Origin: Mesonia maritima
GTDB taxonomy: Bacteria > Bacteroidota > Bacteroidia > Flavobacteriales > Flavobacteriaceae
Assembly (NCBI RefSeq): GCF_042433895.1
Contig: NZ_JBHLUA010000002.1
Location: 133,483 to 197,482 of the forward strand
Direction of reading: 5' to 3'
DNA: 64,000 bases
The position numbers were made by a program, and so were the translations under genes. Numbering within the stretch: position 1 is the stretch's first letter; every line of letters begins with the position of its first letter. Positions 32,274 to 42,332 of this stretch are shown piece by piece. The notes under the pieces were generated by a model, which was given only the letters and a program-made list of their open reading frames with translations, was not told the DNA's origin and searched no databases.

Positions 32274-35200
32274 ATGCTAAATAAAGGCATAAAATTTCTC
32301 ATAGAGAACAAACTCGTAGCGGTCTTGATGCTCGCACTCTTTGTAGGTTTGGGCGTAGTTAATGCGCCATTTAACTGGGATACCGGTTTTCTTCCTACCG
32401 ATCCTGTAGCCGTAGATGCCATCCCAGATATTGGCGAGAACCAGCAAATTGTATTCACAAAATGGGAAGGCCGATCCCCACAAGATATAGAAGACCAGAT
32501 AAGCTACCCCCTTACCACTACTTTATTAGGTATTCCCGGGGTGAAAACCATCCGAAGTTCTTCTATGTTCGGTTTTTCAAGTATCTATATCATTTTTGAA
32601 GAGGATGTGGAATTCTACTGGAGCCGAAGCCGTATTCTCGAAAAATTGAATTCCTTACCAAGCGGGTTATTGCCCGATGGCGTGAACCCTTCTTTAGGCC
32701 CAGATGCAACCGGCTTGGGGCAAATTTATTGGTACACCTTAGAAGGGCGCGATAAAGATGGCAATGTAACCGGAGGTTGGGATTTAAACGAACTACGCAG
32801 TATTCAGGATTATTATGTGAAATATGCCCTTTCTTCGGCAAGTGGTGTTTCGGAAGTAGCTTCCATAGGAGGCTATGTTCAGGAATATCAGGTGGATGTT
32901 GACCCCGAAAAGATGCGCCAGTATAATATCGGGTTAGGAGATATTGTTACAGCAGTCAAGGAAAGCAATAAGGATATCGGGGCGCAAACTTTGGAAATCA
33001 ACCAGGCAGAATACTTGGTGCGTGGTCTGGGGTATGTAAAGTCTATCGCCGATATAGAAAATGCTGTTGTTACTTCTGAAGATTATACTTCAATAAGAAT
33101 TAAAGATATAGCAAACGTAAGCTTGGGGCCCGCACCGCGTCGTGGAATTTTGGACAAGGAAGGGGCTGAAGTGGTAGGCGGGGTTGTCGTGGCTCGATAC
33201 GGTGCCAATCCGATGGAAGTGATCAATAATGTAAAAGAAAAGATAGATGAACTTAAGGCTGGTCTGCCTTCCAAAGAACTGTCAGACGGTCGTACTTCGC
33301 AACTTACCATCGTCCCCTTTTACGATCGGACGGAGCTTATTCAGGAAACCCTGGGTACCCTTGATGAAGCATTAACACTGGAAATACTCATTACCATATT
33401 TGTGATTGTTGTGATGGTATTCAACTTACGGGCTTCCTTACTTATCTCTGGACTATTGCCAGTTGCGGTATTGATGGTCTTTATTTCGATGAAGTTTTTT
33501 AATGTTGATGCCAATATTGTAGCATTGTCGGGTATCGCCATTGCTATTGGTACAATGGTAGATGTTGGGGTCATACTCTGTGAAAATATCATCAGGCACC
33601 TGGATGAAGAAGATGAACGCTTTCGCGAAAGCGGAACTAGGGAGCCTATTAATACTGTGGTCTATAATGCCACTGCCGAAGTGTCGGGAGCCATTCTTAC
33701 CGCGGTATTGACCACTATTATCAGTTTTATACCGGTATTTACAATGATTGGCGCAGAAGGAAAATTATTTCGACCCTTGGCCTTTACCAAAACAATGGCA
33801 TTAATAGCATCTCTTGTCGTGGCTTTATTCTTAATTCCACCTTTCGCATCTTTTTTGTTTCGTAGAAAAAGCATCAGGAGAACTAGCGGATATATCCTCA
33901 ATGGGTTATTGATCCTTTTAGGGATCACGGCAATAGTTTCTGGATATTGGTTAGGACTATTATTAATTGGCTTTGGAATTACAGCACTTTTAAAAGATGA
34001 AAATATTGCTTCTAATATTTCCGATAAACTTACACTTTCAGATAAGCGGGCCAACACTATAAATATTTTTATTTCTGCCTTAGCGATTGTCTTTCTACTT
34101 GCAGAATACTGGCGGCCACTTGGCGTAGATGAAAGTATATTTTGGAATTTGCTATTTGTAGGGTTTATCTGTTTCGGTTTATTGGCGGTATTCTGGTTGT
34201 TTCAAAGTTACTATACGCGAATTCTACGTTGGGCACTCCGTAATAAAATTTTATTCCTTTCAGTTCCGACTGTCATTGTGATTTTTGGAGTCCTAATTAT
34301 GCAGAATACGGGTAAGGAATTTATGCCTTCCTTAAATGAAGGTTCTTTTCTTCTAATGCCCACCTCTTTACCTCACGCAGGTGTGGAAGAGAATAAACGG
34401 GTACTACAGCAATTGGATATGGCAGTTGCGAGTATTCCAGAGATAGAAACGGTCGTTGGAAAATCCGGACGGACAGAATCCGCCCTTGACCCGGCACCCC
34501 TATCAATGTATGAAAATATCATTCAGTATAAATCGGAATATATGCTGAATGAAAACGGCAAGCGTCAAAGATATAAAGTAAATGAGGATGGTTTATTTGT
34601 CCTTAAGAACGGGAACCTCGTGGTAAACCCCAATAGTGAAGTGGATCAAGATGAAAATTATAAGGATTCAGAAATTGAAGATCCTTTTCTTGTGGAAAAC
34701 CAAAACCTCATTGCTGATGAAGATGGCGAGTTTTACCGGAACTGGCGTCCCGAAATACAATCCCCCGATGATATCTGGAATGAGATTGTAAGGGTGACCA
34801 AACAACCTGGTGTAACCTCCGCCCCTAAATTACAACCCATTGAAACCCGTCTGGTGATGTTGCAAACAGGAATGCGCGCACCAATGGGTATTAAGGTGAA
34901 AGGGCAGGATCTTCGGGAAATAGAAGCTTTTGGATTACAACTTGAAGATATTCTAAAACAAGCGGAAGGTGTAAAAAAAGAGGCTGTTTTTGCCGATCGT
35001 ATTGTTGGAAAGCCCTATCTCCTCATTGATATTAAAAGAGAACGGCTTGCCCGTTACGGAATAACCATTGAAGATGTTCAGCAGGTACTTCAAGTTGCCG
35101 TAGGTGGTATGCCTCTGACGCAAACCGTGGAAGGTCGGGAGCGTTATGGAGTGCGGGTACGTTATCCACGGGAGCTAAGGGCAAACCCAGACGACATTAA

Positions 35201-36059
35201 GGATATTTATGTACCTGTAGAAAAAGGAAGCCCCGTGCCATTGGGGGAACTTGTGGAAATTCGCTACGAGCAAGGGCCACAGGTTATCAAAAGTGAGGAC
35301 ACCTTTTTAGTGGGATATGTGCTGTTTGACAAACTCGACGGCTTTGCGGAAGTCGATGTGGTGGAAAATGCCCAGGCACTGATTCAGGAAAAAATCGATA
35401 GCGGTGAGCTTACCGTTCCCAAAGGGATCAACTACCAATTTACAGGTACCTACGAAAATCAAATAAGAGCAGAAAAAACCTTATCTGTCGTAGTGCCCTT
35501 AGCCTTGGCAATTATTTTCTTAATACTCTATTTTCAATTCCGCTCCGTGTCCACTTCCCTAATGGTCTTTACGGGTATCGCCGTTGCTTTTGCCGGTGGT
35601 TTCCTAATGATCTGGTTTTACGGGCAGGATTGGTTTTTAAACTTCAATTTTTTTGGAGAAAACTTACGGGATCTTTTCCAGATGCACACCATCAATTTAA
35701 GTGTGGCTGTTTGGGTAGGTTTTATTGCCCTGTTTGGGATCGCTACCGATGATGGCGTGGTAATGGCTACCTATCTTACCCAAACTTTTGATCGCAATAA
35801 TCCCGAAAATAAAAAAGAAATACGGGATTCTATTGTAGAGGCAGGGCAGAAACGTATCCGTCCGTGTTTGATGACCACGGCTACCACTATCCTGGCCTTG
35901 CTGCCAATCCTGACCTCTACAGGCAGGGGAAGCGATATAATGATACCGATGGCCATACCCAGCTTTGGCGGAATGCTCATAGCCCTCATTACGCTATTTG
36001 TAGTTCCGGTATTGTTCAGTATGAAAAAGGAATTGCAACTTAAAAGAGCGAGCAAATGA
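32274..36059 (+). CDS. cusA: CusA/CzcA family heavy-metal RND efflux pump
   Basis: This 1261-residue inner-membrane RND transporter begins LIENKLVAVLMLALFV and carries the heavy-metal-efflux segments TKWEGRSPQDIEDQISYPLTT, FSSIYIIFEEDVEFYWSRSRI, ATDDGVVMATYL and RLVMLQTGMRAPMGIKV. The last aligns with the Met-containing CusA cleft and fits Cu/Ag. It is longer than typical CusA (about 1040) because of a membrane insert (about 540-640) and a charged insert (about 760-840), both seen in flavobacterial pumps. With TolC (start overlaps by 4 bp) and the CusB adaptor at 45438 it should form a tripartite periplasmic exporter. Confidence 0.95.
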   Translation: MLNKGIKFLIENKLVAVLMLALFVGLGVVNAPFNWDTGFLPTDPVAVDAIPDIGENQQIVFTKWEGRSPQDIEDQISYPLTTTLLGIPGVKTIRSSSMFGFSSIYIIFEEDVEFYWSRSRILEKLNSLPSGLLPDGVNPSLGPDATGLGQIYWYTLEGRDKDGNVTGGWDLNELRSIQDYYVKYALSSASGVSEVASIGGYVQEYQVDVDPEKMRQYNIGLGDIVTAVKESNKDIGAQTLEINQAEYLVRGLGYVKSIADIENAVVTSEDYTSIRIKDIANVSLGPAPRRGILDKEGAEVVGGVVVARYGANPMEVINNVKEKIDELKAGLPSKELSDGRTSQLTIVPFYDRTELIQETLGTLDEALTLEILITIFVIVVMVFNLRASLLISGLLPVAVLMVFISMKFFNVDANIVALSGIAIAIGTMVDVGVILCENIIRHLDEEDERFRESGTREPINTVVYNATAEVSGAILTAVLTTIISFIPVFTMIGAEGKLFRPLAFTKTMALIASLVVALFLIPPFASFLFRRKSIRRTSGYILNGLLILLGITAIVSGYWLGLLLIGFGITALLKDENIASNISDKLTLSDKRANTINIFISALAIVFLLAEYWRPLGVDESIFWNLLFVGFICFGLLAVFWLFQSYYTRILRWALRNKILFLSVPTVIVIFGVLIMQNTGKEFMPSLNEGSFLLMPTSLPHAGVEENKRVLQQLDMAVASIPEIETVVGKSGRTESALDPAPLSMYENIIQYKSEYMLNENGKRQRYKVNEDGLFVLKNGNLVVNPNSEVDQDENYKDSEIEDPFLVENQNLIADEDGEFYRNWRPEIQSPDDIWNEIVRVTKQPGVTSAPKLQPIETRLVMLQTGMRAPMGIKVKGQDLREIEAFGLQLEDILKQAEGVKKEAVFADRIVGKPYLLIDIKRERLARYGITIEDVQQVLQVAVGGMPLTQTVEGRERYGVRVRYPRELRANPDDIKDIYVPVEKGSPVPLGELVEIRYEQGPQVIKSEDTFLVGYVLFDKLDGFAEVDVVENAQALIQEKIDSGELTVPKGINYQFTGTYENQIRAEKTLSVVVPLALAIIFLILYFQFRSVSTSLMVFTGIAVAFAGGFLMIWFYGQDWFLNFNFFGENLRDLFQMHTINLSVAVWVGFIALFGIATDDGVVMATYLTQTFDRNNPENKKEIRDSIVEAGQKRIRPCLMTTATTILALLPILTSTGRGSDIMIPMAIPSFGGMLIALITLFVVPVLFSMKKELQLKRASK

Positions 36060-37273
36060 GATATTTTTTAATCATAGGAATTGTTTTATCGACCCTAACT
36101 CAAATGAATGGGCAACAACTGCAATCCTATATTCAGGAAGCGGAGGCAAACAATCCGGAGATTCAGGCTTTCGAGCTGCGGTACAATATCGCTGAGGAAA
36201 AGATAAATGAAGTGAACACCTTGCCAGATACCGAGTTTGGTGCAGGATATTTTGCTAGTGAACCCGAAACACGGACTGGGGCGCAGCGTGCACGTTTTTC
36301 TGTCAAACAGATGCTGCCCTGGTTTGGGACAATTACCGCAAGGGAAAATTATGCTTCCGCTATGGCAGAAGCCGAGTATGTGGAGGTTAGTATCGCCAAA
36401 CGAAAACTTGCATTATCGGTATCAGAATTCTATTATTTATTATATGGAATTAGGGCCAAGCAAAAAGTCTTGGACGACAATATCCAGCTGCTGAAAACCT
36501 ACGAGCAATTGGCTTTAACTGCCACAGAAGTTGGCAATGCCAGTGCGGTAGATGTATTGCGGTTACAAATACGCCAAAACGAGATATTACAACAGAAAGA
36601 AGTTTTGTTGCAAAAAGCCAAAGGAATTCAGGCGGCCTTGAATAGTTTGTTAGATCGTAAATATGACGAACCTACAGAGGTAGTCACTAATTTAGGGATT
36701 CCAGAAGATGATCCCGTCCCTGGTTTTGAAGCACTTTCTTTAAATCCGGAGTTGCTTAAATTCGATAAGTTATATGAATCGGTTGTCCAATCAGAAAAAC
36801 TCAATCAAAAAGAAAGCTTACCAAGTTTAGGGGTCGGATTGGATTTTATCCCTATCGAAGAACGCCCAGAGATGAATTTTAGTGATAATGGTAAAGATAT
36901 TTTGATGCCGATGGTTTCGGTTTCCATTCCCATTTTTAACAATAAATATAAATCGATAACCAAACAGAATGAATTAAAACAACAGGAAATTCAATCGCAA
37001 AAGAATGACCGTTTAAACACGTTAAAATCGAAGTTTGCCAGGGCAATTTCAGAACGGAACGAGGCCAGGATAAAATATAACATTCAGGAGAAAAACCTAA
37101 AACAAGCCAAAAATGCCGAAGAAATCTTAATTAGGAATTATGAAACGGGCACGATTAACTTTAATGATGTATTGGATATCCAAGAGTTGCAGTTAAAATT
37201 TGGGATTAACCAAATAGAGGCCATTCAAGCGTATTATACGCAATCGGCAACCATTAATTATTTAACCAACTAA
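36056..37273 (+). CDS. TolC-family outer-membrane efflux protein
   Basis: This 405-residue protein has a signal peptide (cleavage near residue 20) and long coiled helical segments (about 115-200, 290-370) in the TolC/OEP repeat arrangement: ETRTGAQRARFSVKQMLPWFG, ALSVSEFYYLLYGIRAKQKVLDDNIQLLKT, and near the end VLDIQELQLKFGINQIEAIQAYYTQSA. Its start codon overlaps the cusA stop (ATGA), so stoichiometric co-expression is expected. It supplies the outer-membrane channel for the CusA/CusB pump. Confidence 0.93.
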   Translation: MRYFLIIGIVLSTLTQMNGQQLQSYIQEAEANNPEIQAFELRYNIAEEKINEVNTLPDTEFGAGYFASEPETRTGAQRARFSVKQMLPWFGTITARENYASAMAEAEYVEVSIAKRKLALSVSEFYYLLYGIRAKQKVLDDNIQLLKTYEQLALTATEVGNASAVDVLRLQIRQNEILQQKEVLLQKAKGIQAALNSLLDRKYDEPTEVVTNLGIPEDDPVPGFEALSLNPELLKFDKLYESVVQSEKLNQKESLPSLGVGLDFIPIEERPEMNFSDNGKDILMPMVSVSIPIFNNKYKSITKQNELKQQEIQSQKNDRLNTLKSKFARAISERNEARIKYNIQEKNLKQAKNAEEILIRNYETGTINFNDVLDIQELQLKFGINQIEAIQAYYTQSATINYLTN

Positions 37274-37275
37274 GA

Positions 37276-37839
37276 ATGGAAAAGACCTTATATATAAAAA
37301 ATATGGTTTGTGACCGATGCATCAAAGTATTAAAAAATGAGCTAAAAGATGAAGACATCAACGTATTGAATGTGAAATTGGGAGAAATTACGGTAAATAT
37401 TGATTCGAAAGATGAAATCCCTGCCCTTCAGAAAATAATCGAATCCAATGGATTTTTCATCATCAATAGTGAGAACTTTAAAATGGTAGAACAAGTCAAG
37501 TTAACCTTAATCAGTTTGTTAAAAACCTTACCTCTCAATAATGAAAGGCTTTCGGATATACTCTCAAAGGAGTTGAACCAAGAATATTCCAGAATCAGTA
37601 AAATATTCTCCTATAATGAGAAAGTAACACTTGAAAAATACTTTATAAAACTAAAGGTTGAAAAGGCCAAGGAATTGATACATAATAAAGAGTTGAATTT
37701 TACCGAAATAAGTCAATTGTTAAATTATAGCAACTTAACACATTTGAGCAATCAATTCAAAACCGAAACAGGGATGAGCCTAACAGAATACAAAACTTTA
37801 GAAAAAAACTTTAGAAACCCTTTAGACCGAATTATATAA
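37276..37839 (+). CDS. HMA-AraC fusion regulator, copy 2
   Basis: This 187-residue protein has the same layout as copy 1: IKNMVCDRCIKVLKNEL (C12xxC15) in an HMA-like N-terminal half, and a C-terminal AraC HTH (VTLEKYFIKLKVEKAKELIHN, then NFTEISQLLNYSNLTHLSNQFKTETGMSLTEYK). It lies 2 bp after the TolC stop, so it is in the cusA operon and probably feeds back on it. The multicopper oxidase gene follows 49 bp later. Confidence 0.85.
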   Translation: MEKTLYIKNMVCDRCIKVLKNELKDEDINVLNVKLGEITVNIDSKDEIPALQKIIESNGFFIINSENFKMVEQVKLTLISLLKTLPLNNERLSDILSKELNQEYSRISKIFSYNEKVTLEKYFIKLKVEKAKELIHNKELNFTEISQLLNYSNLTHLSNQFKTETGMSLTEYKTLEKNFRNPLDRII

Positions 37840-37888
37840 GTATAAACCATAATTATTAAACATTATTTTTAGAAAAATCAATATTTTT

Positions 37889-40198
37889 ATGTTAAAAATC
37901 AAATCGATGAATAAAGTATTATTGACATTTTTAGCAATGTTTGCGCTTTTCAATGTAAAGGCACAAACCGCTCGTCCAGAAGAAGGCAATGTGAATAATT
38001 TGCCGGTACACGAATACACTTTGACCCTCAAGGAAGAAATGGTCAATAAAGCAGGAAAACAGGTAAAAGGTATGACCATCAATGGCAGTATTCCTGGGCC
38101 AACGTTAGAATTTACAGAAGGCGAATATGCGGTTATTTATGTAAAAAACGAAATGAGCGTAGAAACCTCAATTCATTGGCACGGAATGCTGTTACCCAAT
38201 TTTATGGATGGTGTACCCTATTTAACAACTCCACCAATAAAGCCCGGCACCACCTTTAAATATGAATTCCCCATCAAACAATCCGGAACGTACTGGTATC
38301 ATTCCCACACAATGTTTCAGGAACAAAGTGGCGTTTTTGGGTCTTTATTAATCAATCCAAAAGAAAAAACACTGGATTATGACAAAGATTTGGTCTTGAT
38401 GCTATCTGATTGGACAAATGAAAAACCTAAAAATGTGATGCGTAACCTTAAACGTGGTAATGAATGGTATCAAATGAAGAAAGGTACTTCCACACCTTTG
38501 AATCAAGTTATTGGGCGGGGAGCATTTGGCGCGCAACTCGATTTTTGGCGACAACGGATGGAAGGTGCAGACATTGCAGACGTCTATTACCCTGCATTCT
38601 TGATCAATGGCGAAGAATCGGTTGAGTATCCGCAATTTAAACCAGGAGAAAAGGTTCGGTTGCGTATCATAAATGGTTCCGCCTCCTCCCAGTTTTGGAT
38701 GACCTTCGGTGGCGAAACGCCAATGTTGGTCTCGGCTGATGGTCAAAATGTAGTTCCCATTGCCCATAATAAGACTTTTATAGCCACTGCTGAAACTTAT
38801 GATTTTATTGTTACCGTTCCACAAAATGGAAAAATTGAGTTGCGTGTAATGGCACAGGACGGTTCTGGGACGACCACAGCTTATATTGGTAAGGGCAAAA
38901 CACTTCCAGCGGAAGTTGTCCCGAAACCCGATAAAATCAAGATGATGCAGCAAATGGCAAAAATGGATATGAAAATGGGGGCACACGCCCTAAAATTCAA
39001 GCCAAAGAAAGATGAGCGGTATGAAATGAAAGAAGAGTATGGGATGCAAATGGATATGGACAAGTCGAAAATGAAGATGGACGATGACAAGATGAATATG
39101 CCGAAAGATTCAATGAAGTACGAAAAGATGAAACATTCCCAAGGTAAGATGGATGATATGGAGATGAATGGAATGGATATGTTTTCAGAGTATAATTACG
39201 ATTATCTTAAAGCACCCGAAAAAACTTCATATGATCAAAATCTTCCTGTAAGGGAAATCCTGCTAAACCTTACAGGGAATATGAACCGTTACATTTGGAG
39301 TATGAATGGCGTTCCGTTGAGTGAAACCGATAAGATAAAGATAAATGGCGATGAAGTAACCAGAATTACCTACAATAACCTTACGATGATGCACCACCCT
39401 ATGCACTTGCACGGTCACTTTTTTAGGGTTATTAATGAAAATGGAGAATATTCCCCCTTAAAGCATACGGTAAACGTCCCCCCAATGCAGAAAGTTACCA
39501 TAGAGTTTTATGGGAATAATGGGGATGAGTACGGGGACTGGTTTTTACATTGCCATATCCTCTATCATATGAATGCTGGAATGGACAGAATAATAAGCTA
39601 CGACACCCCACGCGATCCAAGGATGGAAGAATATCCTGTTTCCAAATTAATCAAAGAAACAGATCCATTTTACACTTGGTCATTAGCAGAAGCAGCTTCA
39701 CATATGGCTTCTTTTGATTTTGTCGCTTCCAATATTCGTAATCAATTTAATGTTTCGGCAGAATATGGCTGGAACCAGAACTTGGAAGCCGAAGTAACCT
39801 ATGAACGTTATCTGCACGATTATTTGCGTGTCTTTGGCGGGGTGAACGTCGAAAACGAAATGGAAGATAATTTAGACGAAATTTCAACCACCGCAATTGC
39901 CGGGATTCGGTATTTGACACCTTATCTCTTTAATTTAGATGTGCGTATTGACAATAAATTAAGACCCCAAATAAGTTTAAGCCGGGAAATCCTCATATTT
40001 CCAAGAACTGCAATATTTGGAGAGTATGAATATCAAGCCGATTTTGGATGGGTTGACGCCCTTCCCGCAGGCGATAATTTCGCCAAAGAAGTGACCTGGA
40101 ATGCTGGAGTAGAATATTATTTATCACGAAACTTTTCCTTGATGGCAAGTTACGACAACCGCTTCGGTGCGGGTGGTGGGCTTTCCGCAAGATTTTAA
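37889..40198 (+). CDS. Multicopper oxidase fused to a CopB-like beta-barrel
   Basis: This 769-residue exported protein contains a complete multicopper oxidase: HWHGM (96-100), HSHTMF, HPMHLHGHFF and HCHILYHMNAGM, covering all type 1, 2 and 3 copper ligands. A Met/Asp/Lys-rich segment (about 360-430, many MDM/KMD repeats) lies before the third cupredoxin domain. After about residue 600 the sequence changes to alternating strands (WNQNLEAEVTYERYLHDYLRVFGGV, FGEYEYQADFGW, YYLSRNFSLMASYDNRFGAGGGLSARF), like the outer-membrane protein CopB. Elsewhere CopA and CopB are separate. The likely role is Cu(I) oxidation and sequestration at the outer membrane. ATGs at 37889 or 37907 are both possible starts. 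Confidence 0.92.
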   Translation: MLKIKSMNKVLLTFLAMFALFNVKAQTARPEEGNVNNLPVHEYTLTLKEEMVNKAGKQVKGMTINGSIPGPTLEFTEGEYAVIYVKNEMSVETSIHWHGMLLPNFMDGVPYLTTPPIKPGTTFKYEFPIKQSGTYWYHSHTMFQEQSGVFGSLLINPKEKTLDYDKDLVLMLSDWTNEKPKNVMRNLKRGNEWYQMKKGTSTPLNQVIGRGAFGAQLDFWRQRMEGADIADVYYPAFLINGEESVEYPQFKPGEKVRLRIINGSASSQFWMTFGGETPMLVSADGQNVVPIAHNKTFIATAETYDFIVTVPQNGKIELRVMAQDGSGTTTAYIGKGKTLPAEVVPKPDKIKMMQQMAKMDMKMGAHALKFKPKKDERYEMKEEYGMQMDMDKSKMKMDDDKMNMPKDSMKYEKMKHSQGKMDDMEMNGMDMFSEYNYDYLKAPEKTSYDQNLPVREILLNLTGNMNRYIWSMNGVPLSETDKIKINGDEVTRITYNNLTMMHHPMHLHGHFFRVINENGEYSPLKHTVNVPPMQKVTIEFYGNNGDEYGDWFLHCHILYHMNAGMDRIISYDTPRDPRMEEYPVSKLIKETDPFYTWSLAEAASHMASFDFVASNIRNQFNVSAEYGWNQNLEAEVTYERYLHDYLRVFGGVNVENEMEDNLDEISTTAIAGIRYLTPYLFNLDVRIDNKLRPQISLSREILIFPRTAIFGEYEYQADFGWVDALPAGDNFAKEVTWNAGVEYYLSRNFSLMASYDNRFGAGGGLSARF

Positions 40199-40210
40199 AA
40201 ACCAACTGTT

Positions 40211-40423
40211 ATGATGTACGAATGGGATTGGCTGATTTTACTGGGAGTTATAATACTATGTATTGTTATCTACTCTGGCAGAAAACAGCAAAAGAAGAAA
40301 AAAAGAAAGGATGCCCTGAAAATATTGGATGAACGCTATGCCAAAGGCGAAATTACAAAAGAAGAATATATCGAACGTAAAGAAACGATTAATCCTACCA
40401 ATAATAGAAACCCCAAGAAATAA
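40211..40423 (+). CDS. SHOCT-domain membrane protein, second copy
   Basis: This 70-residue protein has one membrane helix (about 6-23) and a SHOCT C-terminus, ALKILDERYAKGEITKEEYIERKETI (about 37-62). It is a paralogue of the 72-residue protein at 29404-29622. It is 12 bp downstream of the multicopper oxidase and probably in the same operon. Confidence 0.85.
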   Translation: MMYEWDWLILLGVIILCIVIYSGRKQQKKKKRKDALKILDERYAKGEITKEEYIERKETINPTNNRNPKK

Positions 40424-40485
40424 TAACAAATTTGGGAATGTGATTTTCAACAAAGTAACCGATTATTAATTTAAATATAGAACCT

Positions 40486-40806
40486 ATGAAAAATTCAAAA
40501 TTGATTGAAGCATTGAACAACTGTGTTGCTCATTGCAATTATTGTGCAGATGCTTGTCTGGATGCAGATGACATCAAAATGATGGTGGATTGTATCAGGA
40601 CGGATAGAGCTTGCGCAGAAGTTTGCAGCGCAACCGCAAAGTTGCTCGCCGCAAATTATTCAGATGCCAAGGGAATGGTAGAATACTGCCATAAAACCTG
40701 TAAAAAATGTGCAGAGGAATGTGCAAAACACGATGCCCAGCATTGTAAGGATTGTGCAGAAGCGTGTAAAAAATGCGCAGAGGCCTGTGAAGCTTATTTA
40801 AGCTAG
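40486..40806 (+). CDS. Four-helix-bundle copper-storage protein (Csp-like, DUF326)
   Basis: This 106-residue protein is rich in Cys (about 16), spaced along amphipathic helices: NCVAHCNYCADACLD, CIRTDRACAEVCSATAKLL, CHKTCKKCAEECAKH and CKDCAEACKKCAEACEAY. That is the pattern of Csp/DUF326 copper-storage proteins, which hold many Cu(I) ions inside a four-helix bundle. No signal peptide is present, so it should act in the cytosol, a buffer for copper before export. Confidence 0.9.
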   Translation: MKNSKLIEALNNCVAHCNYCADACLDADDIKMMVDCIRTDRACAEVCSATAKLLAANYSDAKGMVEYCHKTCKKCAEECAKHDAQHCKDCAEACKKCAEACEAYLS

Positions 40807-40932
40807 TAATAATTAGTAATCTTCCCCTATTTAAAGGGGGAGGATTAATCAAAAATCCAATATAGAATAGACCCTAAAATATGGGTATGACAGAAATTAA
40901 ATTTTTAAACAACAATTAAAATTAAAATCAAA

Positions 40933-41532
40933 ATGAGAAAACTAAAAAAGACAATAGGTATCCTAACAATGACCTTAGTAACCCTAACAGCAATGTCCTG
41001 CAAGGACGGAAAAAAAGAAGGGGCTGCGGAACCAATGTCCAACGAAATGCACCAGGAAGATGGTAATAATCAAGATGGCTCAAAACAAATGGCTAATGCC
41101 GGTAGTAATGCTTCAGATGCAATCATCGATAACTACCTTAAAATAAAAAATGCCTTAGTGGCAGATAACCAGGAAAAAGCCGCCGAAGCCGGGGGGAATT
41201 TGGTAGCTGATTTTGATGATTTTGATAAGGCCAGTTATTCTTCCGAAGAACAGCAGGAATTAACCGATATTATTGAAGATGCAAAGGAACACGCGGAGCA
41301 TATTTCAGAAAGTCCTATGGAACACCAAAGGGAGCATTTTGACATTTTGAGCAAAGATATTATTGATATGATCGCTATAACGGGAACCGATAAAAAACTA
41401 TATCAGGATTTTTGCCCGATGTACAATGACAATAAAGGAGCGCAGTGGTTAAGTGCTTCCAAAGAGATCAAAAACCCATATTATGGAAGTAAAATGATGG
41501 GTTGTGGGGAAGTACAAAAGGAAATTAATTAA
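40933..41532 (+). CDS. DUF3347 lipoprotein
   Basis: This 199-residue lipoprotein (lipobox TAMSC, lipidated Cys at about residue 23) has an acidic linker and then a DUF3347 domain (about 55-199) with DNYLKIKNALVADNQEKAAEAGG and QREHFDILSKDIIDM. The C-terminal motif DFCPMYNDNKGAQWLSASKEIKNPYYG continues to MMGCGEV, with Cys/Met ligands suited to Cu(I). The same domain is fused to CusB at 47.1 kb. It likely carries copper in the periplasm. It overlaps the next gene by 1 bp. Confidence 0.88.
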   Translation: MRKLKKTIGILTMTLVTLTAMSCKDGKKEGAAEPMSNEMHQEDGNNQDGSKQMANAGSNASDAIIDNYLKIKNALVADNQEKAAEAGGNLVADFDDFDKASYSSEEQQELTDIIEDAKEHAEHISESPMEHQREHFDILSKDIIDMIAITGTDKKLYQDFCPMYNDNKGAQWLSASKEIKNPYYGSKMMGCGEVQKEIN

Positions 41533-41984
41533 TGAAAATCATCAAAATCATTGTACTGGTTTTGTTAGTTGCGTTTGTGGGTATTCAATTTATATCCACA
41601 AGTCGCAATCTAAGTAGCACTGTACCTAAAACCGATTTTATGCTGGTTAACAAAGTACCTACTACCATACAAAACAAATTACAGATATCCTGTTATGATT
41701 GTCATAGCAACAATACAGGATATCCTTGGTACAATAAAATACAACCAGCCGCTTGGTTTTTAGAAGATCACATAAAAGAAGGAAAAGCCGAATTGAATTT
41801 TAATGAATGGGGTGAATATTCCGACCGTAGAAAAAATAGCAAGTTGCGATCAATTATTAGTCAAATTGAAGATGACGAAATGCCGCTGGACTCTTATACC
41901 TTGATTCATACGGATGCAAAACTTTCCGAAGATGGGAGAACAGAAATCATAGCGTTTATGACCCAGCTTAAAAACGATTTATAA
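41532..41984 (+). CDS. Haem-binding domain protein
   Basis: This 150-residue protein has an N-terminal membrane or signal helix (about 3-22) and a haem_bd domain with SCYDCHSNNTGYPWYNKIQPAAWFLEDHIKEGKAELNFNEW (CxxCH at about residues 53-57, covalent haem c site). It is a small periplasmic, membrane-anchored cytochrome-like protein. It starts 1 bp inside the DUF3347 stop, so is co-translated. A redox role in copper handling is possible. Confidence 0.85.
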   Translation: MKIIKIIVLVLLVAFVGIQFISTSRNLSSTVPKTDFMLVNKVPTTIQNKLQISCYDCHSNNTGYPWYNKIQPAAWFLEDHIKEGKAELNFNEWGEYSDRRKNSKLRSIISQIEDDEMPLDSYTLIHTDAKLSEDGRTEIIAFMTQLKNDL

Positions 41985-42177
41985 ATTGTTTACGCGTGTT
42001 TCTTAGAATAAAAGTAAAGAATGTGCTTAAAAAAGAGAGGAACTTTTTTCATAATTGGTTGGTTAGTGAATTCCTTCTTTTTTAATGTTCATTCCTAAAG
42101 TCCTGTAAGGGAAGGGTATTCTTAATTTAATTAGTTTAAAAAGCCCCTTTCCTTGTCAGGCACAAAAAAGAAAGCCG

Positions 42178-42315
42178 ATGAAAGATTGCTGCAACACAGG
42201 AAATGAAAAAGAACAAAAGAAAAGTGGCTTTAGAAAATGGTTCAACTATATCATTTATGGGATAATGGCCATTATAATTATCGGGGCTTTATTGCTCCAA
42301 TTAACTGGAAACTAA
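42178..42315 (+). CDS. Small CC-motif membrane protein (45 residues)
   Basis: The frame runs from ATG 42178 to TAA 42313-42315. The product starts MKDCCNTGNEKEQKKSG and ends in one hydrophobic helix (YIIYGIMAIIIIGALLLQL). A vicinal Cys pair plus one TM helix is what one sees in small metal-linked membrane proteins of flavobacteria. It lies in the same direction between the haem-binding gene and the DUF2231 gene (17 bp before the latter). The rest of the gap (41985-42177) shows no feature I can support. Confidence 0.6.
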   Translation: MKDCCNTGNEKEQKKSGFRKWFNYIIYGIMAIIIIGALLLQLTGN

Positions 42316-42332
42316 TTTAAGAAACCATAGAA

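Noticed and set aside
40822..40846. Terminator after the copper-storage gene
   Set aside because: CCCCT...AGGGG forms a short hairpin, but no T tract follows, so termination is not supported.
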